Assembly: GCF_035762905.1 (NCBI RefSeq) | Contig: NZ_DASUCC010000156.1 | Location: 1-64,000 of the forward strand | Length of the DNA: 64,000 bases | DNA from: DASYTH01 sp035762905 | Lineage (GTDB): Bacteria; Actinomycetota; Actinomycetes; Mycobacteriales; Pseudonocardiaceae | Reading direction: 5' to 3' | In this document: piece after piece, positions 1-7,637 of the stretch | How the letters are laid out: each line of letters opens with the position of its first letter | Numbering within the stretch: position 1 is the stretch's first letter | The notes under the pieces: generated by a model | Told to the model about the DNA's origin: nothing | Database searches by the model: none | Seen by the model: the letters and a program-made list of their open reading frames with translations, nothing else | Translations under genes and position numbers: made by a program

Positions 1-555
1 GAGATCTCCGACGCGCTGGAAAAGGTGTACGGCCGGCACGCCGCGCAGATCCGTACCATCACGGGCGTGTACCGCGACGAGGCCGGCCCGGCGACGAACA
101 TTGAGAACGTGCGCGCCGCCACCGACGCGTTCGCCGACGCCGAGGGCCGCCGGCCGCGCATCCTGGTGGCCAAGGTCGGCCAGGACGGGCACGACCGCGG
201 CCAGAAGGTGATCGCCACGGCGTTCGCCGACCTCGGTTTCGACGTGGACGTCGGGCCGCTGTTCCAGACCCCGGGCGAGGTCGCGCGCCAGGCGGTGGAG
301 GCCGACGTGCACATCGTCGGGGTCAACTCGCTGGCCGCCGGGCATCTCACGCTGGTGCCGGCGCTGCGCGACGAGCTTGCCGCGCTCGGCCGGGACGACA
401 TCATGATCGTGGTGGGTGGTGTCATCCCGCCCGGTGACCACGACGAGCTGCGTTCGCACGGTGCGTCGGCGATCTTCGGTCCGGGCACGGTGATTGCGGA
501 CGCGGCCGGCGATCTGGTGCGCGGGCTGGCGTCGGCGCACGGGCACCCGCTGTAG
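1..555 (+). CDS. mutB: Methylmalonyl-CoA mutase large subunit, C-terminal part (partial)
   Basis: The reading frame is open from base 1, so the gene begins upstream of the window; only the last 184 codons are present. The segment is the cobalamin-binding domain: the DGHDRG motif (DxHxxG) supplies the lower axial histidine to cobalt, followed by the usual GVNSLAAGH and VVGGVIPPGD loops of the B12-binding Rossmann-like fold. The enzyme interconverts methylmalonyl-CoA and succinyl-CoA in propionate and odd-chain or branched-chain catabolism. It is 3 bp upstream of meaB on the same strand, the standard mutase-chaperone arrangement. The family assignment is firm; the symbol could also be scpA or mcmA2 by other conventions. 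Confidence 0.93.
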   Translation, partial: EISDALEKVYGRHAAQIRTITGVYRDEAGPATNIENVRAATDAFADAEGRRPRILVAKVGQDGHDRGQKVIATAFADLGFDVDVGPLFQTPGEVARQAVEADVHIVGVNSLAAGHLTLVPALRDELAALGRDDIMIVVGGVIPPGDHDELRSHGASAIFGPGTVIADAAGDLVRGLASAHGHPL

Positions 556-558
556 TCG

Positions 559-1812
559 ATGAGCCGTCCGCTCGATCTCGCCGCGTACGTGGAGGGTGTG
601 CTGGCCGCGGACCGCGGGGTGCTGTCCAAGGCGATCACCCTGGTGGAGTCCCGCCGTCCGGATCACCGTGAGCTGGCCCAGTCGTTGCTGGTCGAGCTGC
701 TCCCGCACGCCGGCGGCGCCCATCGGGTCGGTATCACCGGCGTTCCCGGCGTCGGCAAGTCCACCTTCGTCGACGCCCTCGGCAGCATGCTCACGGCTGC
801 CGGGCACCGGGTCGCCGTCCTCGCCGTCGACCCGTCGTCGACCCGGACCGGCGGCTCGATCCTGGGCGACAAGACCCGCATGGCGCGCCTGTCCGTGGAT
901 CCGGCGGCCTTCATCCGCCCGTCACCGACCTCGGGAACGCTTGGCGGCGTCGCCAAGGCCACCCGCGAGACCATCGTGCTGATGGAGGCCGCCGGCTACG
1001 ACATCGTCCTGATCGAAACCGTCGGCGTCGGCCAGTCCGAGGTCGCCGTCGCCAACATGGTCGACTGCTTCCTGCTGCTCACCCTCGCCCGCACCGGCGA
1101 CCAACTCCAGGGCATCAAGAAAGGCGTGCTGGAGCTGGCCGACGTCATCGCCGTCAACAAGGCCGATCCCCCGCACACCCGCGAAGCCCAGAAAGCCGCC
1201 CGCGACCTCTCCGGTGCCCTCCGGCTCCTCCGTTCCCCCGACCCGAACTGGACCACCCCCGTCCTCACCTGCAGCGCACTAAACGGCACCGGCCTAGACG
1301 AACTGTGGGCCACGATCGAACGCCACCACGACACCCTCACCAGCTCCGGCGCTCTGGCCGAAAAACGCCGCCGTCAACAGGTCGACTGGACCTGGACCAT
1401 GGTCCGCGACACCCTCCTCCACCGCCTCCACGACCACCCCGAAGTCCGCCGCATCACCCCCCACCTCGAACACCAAGTCCGCGACGGCCACCTCACCCCC
1501 ACCCTCGCCGCCGACCAAATCCTCCAAGCCTTCACCCACCACCCCCCACCCCCCTACCCCACCCGCACCCCCATCGACTGCCGCTCCGGTGACCGGCATT
1601 TCGCCGACCCGGCTCCCTCCGATCCCCTTTCGGAGTTCCACACTTCGCCCCAGACCCCGCCAGCCCGCCCTCTGAACTCACCCGCGCTCTGGTCGGCTTT
1701 GGTTCCGGTGACCAGCCCCTCCAGCCCCCCTTTGGTGGTCCGCGCTCGTCCCGGACCCCGCCAGCCCCCGCCCCATCCCATCCCCTACCACCTCTTCCTT
1801 CCAGCCCCATGA
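559..1812 (+). CDS. meaB: MeaB/ArgK-type GTPase, methylmalonyl-CoA mutase chaperone
   Basis: G3E-family GTPase that protects and reloads the B12 cofactor of methylmalonyl-CoA mutase. The P-loop GVPGVGKSTF is near residue 60, the DPSSTRTGGSILGDKTRM stretch is near 92-110, the switch segment ETVGVGQSE near 154 and the NKAD guanine-specificity motif near 199. ATG follows the mutase stop by 3 bp, so the two are probably translationally coupled. The family normally ends near residue 330. Here about 90 further residues, very rich in Pro and Ser and without the normal third-position bias, run to the stop. They look like translated intergenic DNA after loss of the ancestral stop, not a domain. Function is certain; the extension may or may not matter. 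Confidence 0.93.
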   Translation: MSRPLDLAAYVEGVLAADRGVLSKAITLVESRRPDHRELAQSLLVELLPHAGGAHRVGITGVPGVGKSTFVDALGSMLTAAGHRVAVLAVDPSSTRTGGSILGDKTRMARLSVDPAAFIRPSPTSGTLGGVAKATRETIVLMEAAGYDIVLIETVGVGQSEVAVANMVDCFLLLTLARTGDQLQGIKKGVLELADVIAVNKADPPHTREAQKAARDLSGALRLLRSPDPNWTTPVLTCSALNGTGLDELWATIERHHDTLTSSGALAEKRRRQQVDWTWTMVRDTLLHRLHDHPEVRRITPHLEHQVRDGHLTPTLAADQILQAFTHHPPPPYPTRTPIDCRSGDRHFADPAPSDPLSEFHTSPQTPPARPLNSPALWSALVPVTSPSSPPLVVRARPGPRQPPPHPIPYHLFLPAP

Positions 1813-2158
1813 ACCTTCCTCATCCACCTCTCCCTGCGCCGTACCCGATCCGTTCTTCCCCACCGCCACCTGGCTGGGGTTCTCGCGCGTCATGCCAAAT
1901 CCGCGCTGGGCCTTCATGGGCCCCGCTCTCCGAGCCCGCTACCCTTCGTCCTCGACGCCACCACCCACCGGTCCGATCGTTCCCAGGCCGTGATCGTCTG
2001 TCGACTCCGGCGGCGCAGCCATTCCCTCCCACGTCGCGGGATTGGTGGCTCAATCCCGCCCGGCTGCCTGGTAGTTCCGCCATCAGGCCGTTCCCATATC
2101 GCGAGATGTAATCGTCTTATCACTCGCGCTCGATCGGGTGGACAAGTAATGTGATCTC
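1813..2158. other. Intergenic region with a short hairpin
   Basis: This 346-bp stretch after meaB shows no convincing gene in any frame and no coding-like codon bias. The one clear structure is a perfect 9-bp inverted repeat, GCGGGATTG and CAATCCCGC, at 2036-2059 with a 6-nt loop. It could act as a weak transcription terminator for the mutase-meaB operon, but no T-run follows. The last 15 bp hold the probable promoter of the next gene. Confidence 0.5.
2147..2152 (+). promoter_or_regulatory. Probable -10 element (leaderless start)
   Basis: TAATGT lies 6 nt before the ATG at 2159, the spacing expected when transcription starts at the A of the start codon. No Shine-Dalgarno sequence precedes that ATG. 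No good -35 hexamer is visible. Confidence 0.35.
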
Positions 2159-2464
2159 ATGAAGCGTGTGGTCGCCCGGTTACTCCTCGTGGCGGCTTTC
2201 ATGCTCCTTGTAGCGGCGCCTACCGGCATCTCGGTGAGTGCGTCGGCCGCGCCAGCAAGCGTCGTGGCGGTTCAACAGCCAACCCCGACGCCCAATCCGA
2301 CCGCCCCGACTGGTCCGAACCTCACCCCGGAACAGCAGTCCGACAAGGCAAAACAGAAGCTGTTCATCGGAATCATGGCGGCGATGCTGCTGGCAATCGT
2401 CATCGTTGGCCGGAGTACCCGGCGCAGGATCAGAAGGAAGAAGCAGGGCGCGGTCTCGTCATGA
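2159..2464 (+). CDS. Small secreted/membrane protein of unknown function
   Basis: A 101-residue protein with an N-terminal signal or anchor segment (basic MKRVV then about 20 hydrophobic residues, with a possible AxA-type cleavage site near residues 29-32). A Pro/Thr-rich linker (about 40-57) follows, then one strong transmembrane helix at about 70-84 and a very basic tail (RSTRRRIRRKK). The topology suggests a short extracytoplasmic linker tethered by the C-terminal helix with a positive cytoplasmic end. I do not recognise a family. The start has no ribosome-binding site but sits just downstream of a -10-like hexamer, consistent with a leaderless mRNA. Confidence 0.65.
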   Translation: MKRVVARLLLVAAFMLLVAAPTGISVSASAAPASVVAVQQPTPTPNPTAPTGPNLTPEQQSDKAKQKLFIGIMAAMLLAIVIVGRSTRRRIRRKKQGAVSS

Positions 2465-2635
2465 TCAGTTATCGATTGTGATCGACTAGCCAGGCCGAAT
2501 TTCTTCGGGCCGCTCGGCGCATTGCTAGTACCGGCGAGCCCACCCTAAGGATCCTTGTGCAAAGCTCCAGCGCCGATGGTGCACGATTTGTTGGAACGTT
2601 TCGGAACCGACCGAACTTGCGGAGGAGGGATCGCG

Positions 2636-3919
2636 TTGACGGTGCTCGACTCGCGGTCCGATAGACCGCAGGATCGCCGCCGGCCGGCCGACCCGGGTGT
2701 GCTGCTGACCAGTGACGGCGTCAGGATGCCTCCTGTGGAGGACATCGGCGTTGGACGGGGGCCGTCCTGGCTGGACGACTGGTTGGCGCGCAACGGCGCC
2801 GACGTGATCGCTTGGTATCGCCACATTCATGCCTACCCCGAGCTGTCCCGGCATGAGTTCAACACCACGGAGCTGGTCGCCGGGCTGCTCTCCTCGGCTG
2901 GCCTGCGGCCCCGGCTGCTGCCCTCAGGCACCGGCCTGGTGTGCGAGATCGGCTCCGGCGGGCGCTGTGTGGCCCTGCGCGCGGACATGGACGCGTTGCC
3001 GCTCACCGAGCTGACCGGGCTGCCCTACTCCTCGACCGTGGTCGGCGCCTGCCACGCCTGCGGGCACGACGCGCACACCGCCATGCTTGTCGCCGCCGGG
3101 CTCGCCCTGGCGTCGGCCCCCGAGCTGCCCGGCCGGGTGCGCCTGGTCTTCCAACCGGCCGAGGAGGTCATGCCGGGCGGGGCGCTGGACGTCATCGCCG
3201 CCGGCGGGGTGGACGGCGTGGACTCGATCTTCGGCCTGCACTGCGACCCCCGGCTCGAGGTGGGCCGGGTGGGCACCCGGATCGGCGCCATCACGTCGGC
3301 CACCGACCTGCTCGAGCTGCAGCTCACCTCGCCGGGCGGGCACACCTCCCGCCCGCACCTGACCGCCGACCTGGTGCACGCCCTCGGTCACGTGATCACC
3401 GGCCTTCCCGCCCTGCTGTCCCGCCGGGTCGACCCGCGCTCCGGAACGGTGCTGGTGTGGGGGTCCGTGCACGCCGGCGAGGCCGCCAACGCCGTCCCCC
3501 AGGACGGGGTGCTACGCGGCACCCTGCGCACCGGCGACCACGAGGTCTGGGCCGACCTGGAGCCCCTGGTGTCCGGCCTGGTCCAGTCCCTGCTCGCGCC
3601 CACCGGCGTCGGCTTCAAGCTGCACCACCAGCGCGGCGTTCCCCCGGTGATGAACGAACCCGAGTGCACCCAGGTCCTGCGCGCCGGCGTCGAAGCCGCC
3701 CTCGGCGAGGATGCATTGGCCGGCACCAAGCAGTCCTCCGGCGGCGAGGACTTCGGCTGGTACCTCGAACAGCTTCCCGGCTCCTTCGGCCGCCTCGGCG
3801 TCTGGTCCGGCGAGGGTCAACCCCCCGACCTCCACCAACCCACCTTCCGCCTCGACGAACGCGCCCTCCTCGTCGGCACCCGGGTCCTCACCCACACCGC
3901 CCTAGCCGCCCTCGCCTAA
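2636..3919 (+). CDS. M20-family amidohydrolase (hippurate hydrolase/AmiA-like)
   Basis: A metallopeptidase-type amidohydrolase that probably cleaves N-acyl amino acids or related amides with a di-metal centre. The peptidase M20 signatures are clear: ALRADMDALPL (metal-binding Asp), GACHACGHDAHT, FQPAEE (catalytic Glu region), a lid-domain GGHTSRPH and a C-terminal GGEDFGWYL. The frame is open further upstream, but I place the start at TTG 2636 because GGAGGAGG lies 8 bp before it, giving 427 residues, a normal length. The same gene type (amiA1/amiB1) lies near lpdA in mycobacteria. Substrate cannot be told from sequence. Confidence 0.85.
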   Translation: MTVLDSRSDRPQDRRRPADPGVLLTSDGVRMPPVEDIGVGRGPSWLDDWLARNGADVIAWYRHIHAYPELSRHEFNTTELVAGLLSSAGLRPRLLPSGTGLVCEIGSGGRCVALRADMDALPLTELTGLPYSSTVVGACHACGHDAHTAMLVAAGLALASAPELPGRVRLVFQPAEEVMPGGALDVIAAGGVDGVDSIFGLHCDPRLEVGRVGTRIGAITSATDLLELQLTSPGGHTSRPHLTADLVHALGHVITGLPALLSRRVDPRSGTVLVWGSVHAGEAANAVPQDGVLRGTLRTGDHEVWADLEPLVSGLVQSLLAPTGVGFKLHHQRGVPPVMNEPECTQVLRAGVEAALGEDALAGTKQSSGGEDFGWYLEQLPGSFGRLGVWSGEGQPPDLHQPTFRLDERALLVGTRVLTHTALAALA

Positions 3920-3949
3920 CCACCCCGGCCCCACGCGGCACTGGCGCCA

Positions 3950-4557
3950 GTCACTGATTCCCGCTTCGGGCACCTGACTCGCCAGCTCCGGTCGCCGAGT
4001 TCCCGCCTCGGACATCCGAGTCGCTGGTTCCGGTGGTCGAGTTGCCGTTTCGGGCAACCGAGTCGCTGGTTTCGGCGGTCGAGTTGCCGTTCGGGCAACC
4101 GAAATCCGGGTTCCGGTGGTCGAGTTGCCGTTTCGGGCAACCGAAATCCGGGTTCCGGTCGTTGAGTTCCGGGTCGGGGATCCGAGTCGCTGGTTCCGGT
4201 GGTCGAGTTGCCGTATCGGCCCCCGACTTCTCGGCTCTGGTCGCTGAGTTGCCGTCTCGGACGCTCAAGTCCCGGTCTCCAGTGCCGAGCTGTCGTTTCG
4301 GGTACGCGCCGGGTCGGCGGTTCCGGCCGCCGAGTTCCCGTTTCAGGCACCCGAGTCGGGTTGGTTCGCCGATCGGGATGGGGCAGCGCACGGCGTGGCC
4401 GACCCGAATCGGGTTGCCGAATCGGCAGGTCGTCGGCCGGAACCGGGTAGTCGTGGTCTCGAGTTGGCAACTCGCCGCGGGCACAGTGGGAATTTGGCGA
4501 GTTGCCGGTCCCGGCACCCGAGATGCCGGTTCGATCCCGCGCAGATCCCGGAACCGG
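3950..4557. repeat. Degenerate tandem repeats, about 42-bp period
   Basis: A 600-bp stretch between two convergent genes is built of imperfect copies of a unit around GTCGAGTTGCCGTTTCGGGC. Starts of the GTCGAGTTGCC core at 4036, 4078 and 4119 give a 41-42-bp period, and copies decay toward both ends. Frames on both strands are open through it because the array has few stops, but composition is repeat-driven and I see no real gene. The words (ACTCG, GGGTGCC, GCCGG) resemble the 21-bp array at 11.9-12.8 kb, and 42 is twice 21. Another scrap occurs at about 5570-5605. Confidence 0.75.
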
Positions 4558-5460
4558 TCAGGCGACGTGGCGGCGGCGGTTGATGGCGGCGCGGATCGCC
4601 GTGATCAGGCGCGTGGGATCGCGAAGATCGGGAGCGGTGGCGCGGATGACCCGCCAGCCTCGGCGCCGGAGGTCGGCCTCCCGCTCCGCGTCGCGTTCCG
4701 CGCGGTCCTCGTGGGCGTCGCGGCCGTCGTACTCGAGCGCCACCCGGGGCTCCTCCCAGGCGAAGTCGATGCGATACCGCTCCCGCCCATCGATGTCCAG
4801 GATGCGGTACTGCGGTGTGGGCAGCGGCAGACCGGCGTCGTACAGCTTCAGCAGCACGGCGCTCTCGGCGGGCGACTCCGGCAGCCCGGTGGCCAGGCCG
4901 AGGAGCACCGCGCCGCGCCGCCGGCCACGCGGGTCGGCGCGGGCGCGGATGCGGCGGAAGACCTCGGCCCGAAACCTGTCCCGGTGCGGCGGGTCGAGGC
5001 CGGCGATGGCCTGATCAGCGCAGGCCAGCGCCACCGGCCGGTGCGTCCGGCACAGCAGCTCGGCGAGCACGATCTCGAACGCCAGCACCCGTAGCCCGTC
5101 CAGCTCGAGCACCTCGGCCTCGTCGAACTCGCCCTGGTGCAGGGCGAGCCCCGGCCGCGGCCCCACCTTGCGGTCGTAGCCGGACAGCACGTGCACCGGG
5201 CCGTCCTCGGCCGCACTACAGCCATACATCAGCGCGGCCGTATGACTGGTGAGCGCCGCCTGGCGACCGACGAACAGCAGCGCCGCCGCGGACCGCGTCG
5301 GCAGCTCCAACATGCGGCGCCGGTCGACAAGAACATTTCGTGAATAGCGCACGAGCAGGCCGTCGCGCAACAGCGTGCGCACGTGCGGAAGGCCCACCTG
5401 GTCAATGAGGTCGGAACGGCGGTAGGCGCCGTGCAGACCGTGCAGAAGTTCGGTCGTCAT
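4558..5460 (-). CDS. AbiEi-like N-terminal domain plus DUF559 (Vsr-type endonuclease fold) protein
   Basis: A 300-residue protein of a type abundant in actinomycetes. The N-terminal part (about 1-150) has a short winged-helix-like segment and a region resembling the AbiEi antitoxin/transcriptional-regulator family (YRRSDLIDQVG, then RYSRNVLVD and SHTAALMYG). The C-terminal part has DUF559 features of the very-short-patch-repair endonuclease fold: the stretch YRIDFAWEEPRVALEYDG supplies the conserved Asp and Glu, followed by a basic block and RRRGWRVIRAT. No toxin partner is adjacent. Whether it is a nuclease or a regulator is unknown; the domain calls are by motif recognition. Confidence 0.7.
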   Translation of the reverse strand: MTTELLHGLHGAYRRSDLIDQVGLPHVRTLLRDGLLVRYSRNVLVDRRRMLELPTRSAAALLFVGRQAALTSHTAALMYGCSAAEDGPVHVLSGYDRKVGPRPGLALHQGEFDEAEVLELDGLRVLAFEIVLAELLCRTHRPVALACADQAIAGLDPPHRDRFRAEVFRRIRARADPRGRRRGAVLLGLATGLPESPAESAVLLKLYDAGLPLPTPQYRILDIDGRERYRIDFAWEEPRVALEYDGRDAHEDRAERDAEREADLRRRGWRVIRATAPDLRDPTRLITAIRAAINRRRHVA

Positions 5461-5611
5461 ATGTCAAACACTGCCGCGTCTACAGAGGGTCGCAACCAGT
5501 AAGGCGCGATCTGTGGACAACCGAATCGGCTGTGGATAACCGGGGCTTCCTAGGAGGCGAAATCGTCCCGAATCGGCAACTCAGCTGCCGGAAACGGGGA
5601 CTCGCGGATTT

Positions 5612-6064
5612 TCATGGGCCGATGCCGTGACAGGGGCGAGTTCGGAGCGCGGAGACGTAGTCTGCTGGTGCGCCGGCGGCCTCGGCAGCGTCGGCCATGA
5701 CCCCCAGATAACGAGCAGAAGGGAGACCACCCTCGTAGGCATCCAAGACATACAGCCAGGCAAGAACGGAGCCCTCCAAGGTCTGCACCCGGAGACGGAT
5801 CTTGGTGTGTAGGCCGAGTTCACTGCCCTCCCACCGGTCCAGGCGAGCCTCATCCTCCCGGGTGACGTCGTAGAGCACCACGAAAACCTGGGCGTCCGGA
5901 TCCTCGACGAGAGTGGCGAGCGCACCCTCCCAGCCGAGGTCCTCCCCGCCGAAGGTGAGGCGCCAACCAACGAGCCAGCCGGTGCCCGCCATCGGCGAGT
6001 GCGGAGCTCGCTCCATCATCTGAGCGGGATCCATGTTGGACCCATACGCGGCGTAGAGCGGCAC
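5612..6064 (-). CDS. Gamma-glutamylcyclotransferase-like protein
   Basis: A 150-residue protein starting with the family signature YAAYGSNMDP (substrate-binding YGSN loop), followed by a hydrophobic core and a Glu in the middle (WEGSE) as expected for the AIG2/GGCT fold. It would convert gamma-glutamyl amino acids to 5-oxoproline, but relatives have varied or unknown substrates. I choose GTG at 6064 because homologues begin one or two residues before the YAAYGSN loop. The frame stays open another 132 bp upstream, without a Shine-Dalgarno sequence. It is divergent from lpdA, with about 110 bp between. Confidence 0.75.
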   Translation of the reverse strand: MPLYAAYGSNMDPAQMMERAPHSPMAGTGWLVGWRLTFGGEDLGWEGALATLVEDPDAQVFVVLYDVTREDEARLDRWEGSELGLHTKIRLRVQTLEGSVLAWLYVLDAYEGGLPSARYLGVMADAAEAAGAPADYVSALRTRPCHGIGP

Positions 6065-6122
6065 GTCGGACAGCGTAGCGATACACACGATCACGTGAGG
6101 GGATGAAGCAGGCAGCCAACAC

Positions 6123-6162
6123 CGTGTCACGCGTACCGTGACGACGAGCGGACCGTGACACG
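6123..6162. promoter_or_regulatory. Inverted repeat upstream of lpdA
   Basis: CGTGTCACG (6123-6131) and CGTGACACG (6154-6162) are perfect inverted arms separated by 22 bp, in the divergent gap before lpdA. It could be an operator or a transcript hairpin. No matching regulator is next to it. Confidence 0.35.
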
Positions 6163-6176
6163 CGTGAGGAGGACCT

Positions 6177-7580
6177 GTGACCCGGATCGTGATCATGGGC
6201 GGGGGTCCGGCGGGCTACGAAGCCGCGCTGGTTGCCGCTCAGCACGGAGCCGACGTCACCATCGTCGAGCGGGACGGCCTCGGCGGGGCGTGCGTGCTGT
6301 ACGACTGCGTGCCGTCCAAGACGTTCATCGCCTCGGCGGATGCCCGGTCGACCCTGCACCGCGCGGACGAGCTGGGCATTCGCACTCGTGATCTGCCGAT
6401 CGACGTCGAGCTGCCGGTTGTACACGGTCGAGTTAAGGGCCTTGCCCTGGCTCAGTCCGCGGACGTGCGCAACCGGGTGCTGCGCGAGGGCGTACGGGTG
6501 ATCAACGGCACGGCCCGGTTCCACGACGAGCATCCGGGGCTCGCCGCGCACCGGGTCCAGGCCACCGGCCTGAACGGTGAGACCGAGGTGCTGCCCGCCG
6601 ATGTGGTGCTGATCGCGACCGGTGCCACGCCGCGGGTGCTGCCCGGAGCCGAGCCGGACGGCGAGCGGGTCCTGGACTGGCGCCAGATCTACGAGCTGCC
6701 CGAGCTGCCCGAACACCTGGTGGTGGTCGGCTCCGGCGTCACCGGTGCGGAGTTCGCCTCGGCGTACACCGAGATGGGGGTGAAGGTCACCCTGATCTCG
6801 AGCCGGGACCGGGTGCTGCCGCACGAGGACGCCGACGCGGCGGCGGTGCTCGAGGACGTGTTCGCCGAGCGCGGGACGACCGTGCTCAAGCACAGCAGGG
6901 CCGAACGCGTGCAGCGCGTCGGCGACGAGGTGATCGTGGAGCTGAAGGGAGGTGAGAAGGTCCGGGCCAGCCACGCGCTGATGACCGTCGGCTCGGTACC
7001 CAACACGGTCGACATCGGCTTGGAGAAGATCGGCGTCGAGCCCGGTCCGGGCGGGTTCGTCTCGGTCGACCGGGTGTCACGGACCAGCACTCCGGGGGTG
7101 TATGCCGCCGGGGACTGCACCGGTGTGCTGATGCTCGCCAGTGTCGCCGCGATGCAGGGCCGGATAGCGATGTGGCACGCGCTCGGCGAGGGAGTGGCGC
7201 CGATCAAGCTGAAGACCGTGGCGGCCAACGTGTTCACCCATCCCGAGATCGCCACGGTCGGGATCAGCCAACTGGCCATCGACTCCGGTGAGGTGCCGGC
7301 CAGGACGATCATGTTGCCGCTCGCCACCAACGCGCGGGCAAAGATGGAAGGTCTGCGGCGCGGCTTCGTGAAGCTGTTCTGCCGCCCGGCGACCGGTGTG
7401 GTGATCGGCGGCGTGGTGGTGGCACCGCGGGCGAGCGAGCTGATCCTGCCGATCGCGCTGGCCGTGCAGAACCAGCTCACCGTGGAGGACCTGGCGCTGA
7501 CGTTCTCGGTGTATCCGTCCCTGTCCGGGTCGATCACCGAGGCAGGTCGTCAGCTCATGCGCCACGACGACCTGGACTGA
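6177..7580 (+). CDS. lpdA: NAD(P)H-quinone dehydrogenase LpdA (flavoprotein disulfide reductase family)
   Basis: A 467-residue FAD/NAD(P)-binding flavoprotein closely resembling M. tuberculosis LpdA, which reduces quinones and not lipoamide. The FAD motif GGGPAGYEAA is at the N-terminus, the NAD(P) motif VVGSGVTGAEFASA near 183-196 and the ATG/AAGDC FAD loops are present. The active-site region reads GGACVLYDCVPSK, so both cysteines of CxxxxC are present. The C-terminus reads YPSLSGSITEA where lipoamide dehydrogenases have the catalytic His-Glu pair, so that pair is missing. GTG is preceded by GAGGAGG. As in mycobacteria it sits beside the glycerol-3-phosphate dehydrogenase region. Confidence 0.9.
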   Translation: MTRIVIMGGGPAGYEAALVAAQHGADVTIVERDGLGGACVLYDCVPSKTFIASADARSTLHRADELGIRTRDLPIDVELPVVHGRVKGLALAQSADVRNRVLREGVRVINGTARFHDEHPGLAAHRVQATGLNGETEVLPADVVLIATGATPRVLPGAEPDGERVLDWRQIYELPELPEHLVVVGSGVTGAEFASAYTEMGVKVTLISSRDRVLPHEDADAAAVLEDVFAERGTTVLKHSRAERVQRVGDEVIVELKGGEKVRASHALMTVGSVPNTVDIGLEKIGVEPGPGGFVSVDRVSRTSTPGVYAAGDCTGVLMLASVAAMQGRIAMWHALGEGVAPIKLKTVAANVFTHPEIATVGISQLAIDSGEVPARTIMLPLATNARAKMEGLRRGFVKLFCRPATGVVIGGVVVAPRASELILPIALAVQNQLTVEDLALTFSVYPSLSGSITEAGRQLMRHDDLD

Positions 7581-7637
7581 CCGCCGAGTGCGTACCGGCG
7601 CCGCGGCACCGGCACGCGATCTCGGCGACCGGTTGGG

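Noticed and set aside
4033..5094. A 353-codon plus-strand frame through the 42-bp repeats and opposite the DUF559 gene
   Set aside because: The first half is repeat DNA and the second is antisense to a gene with clear motifs.
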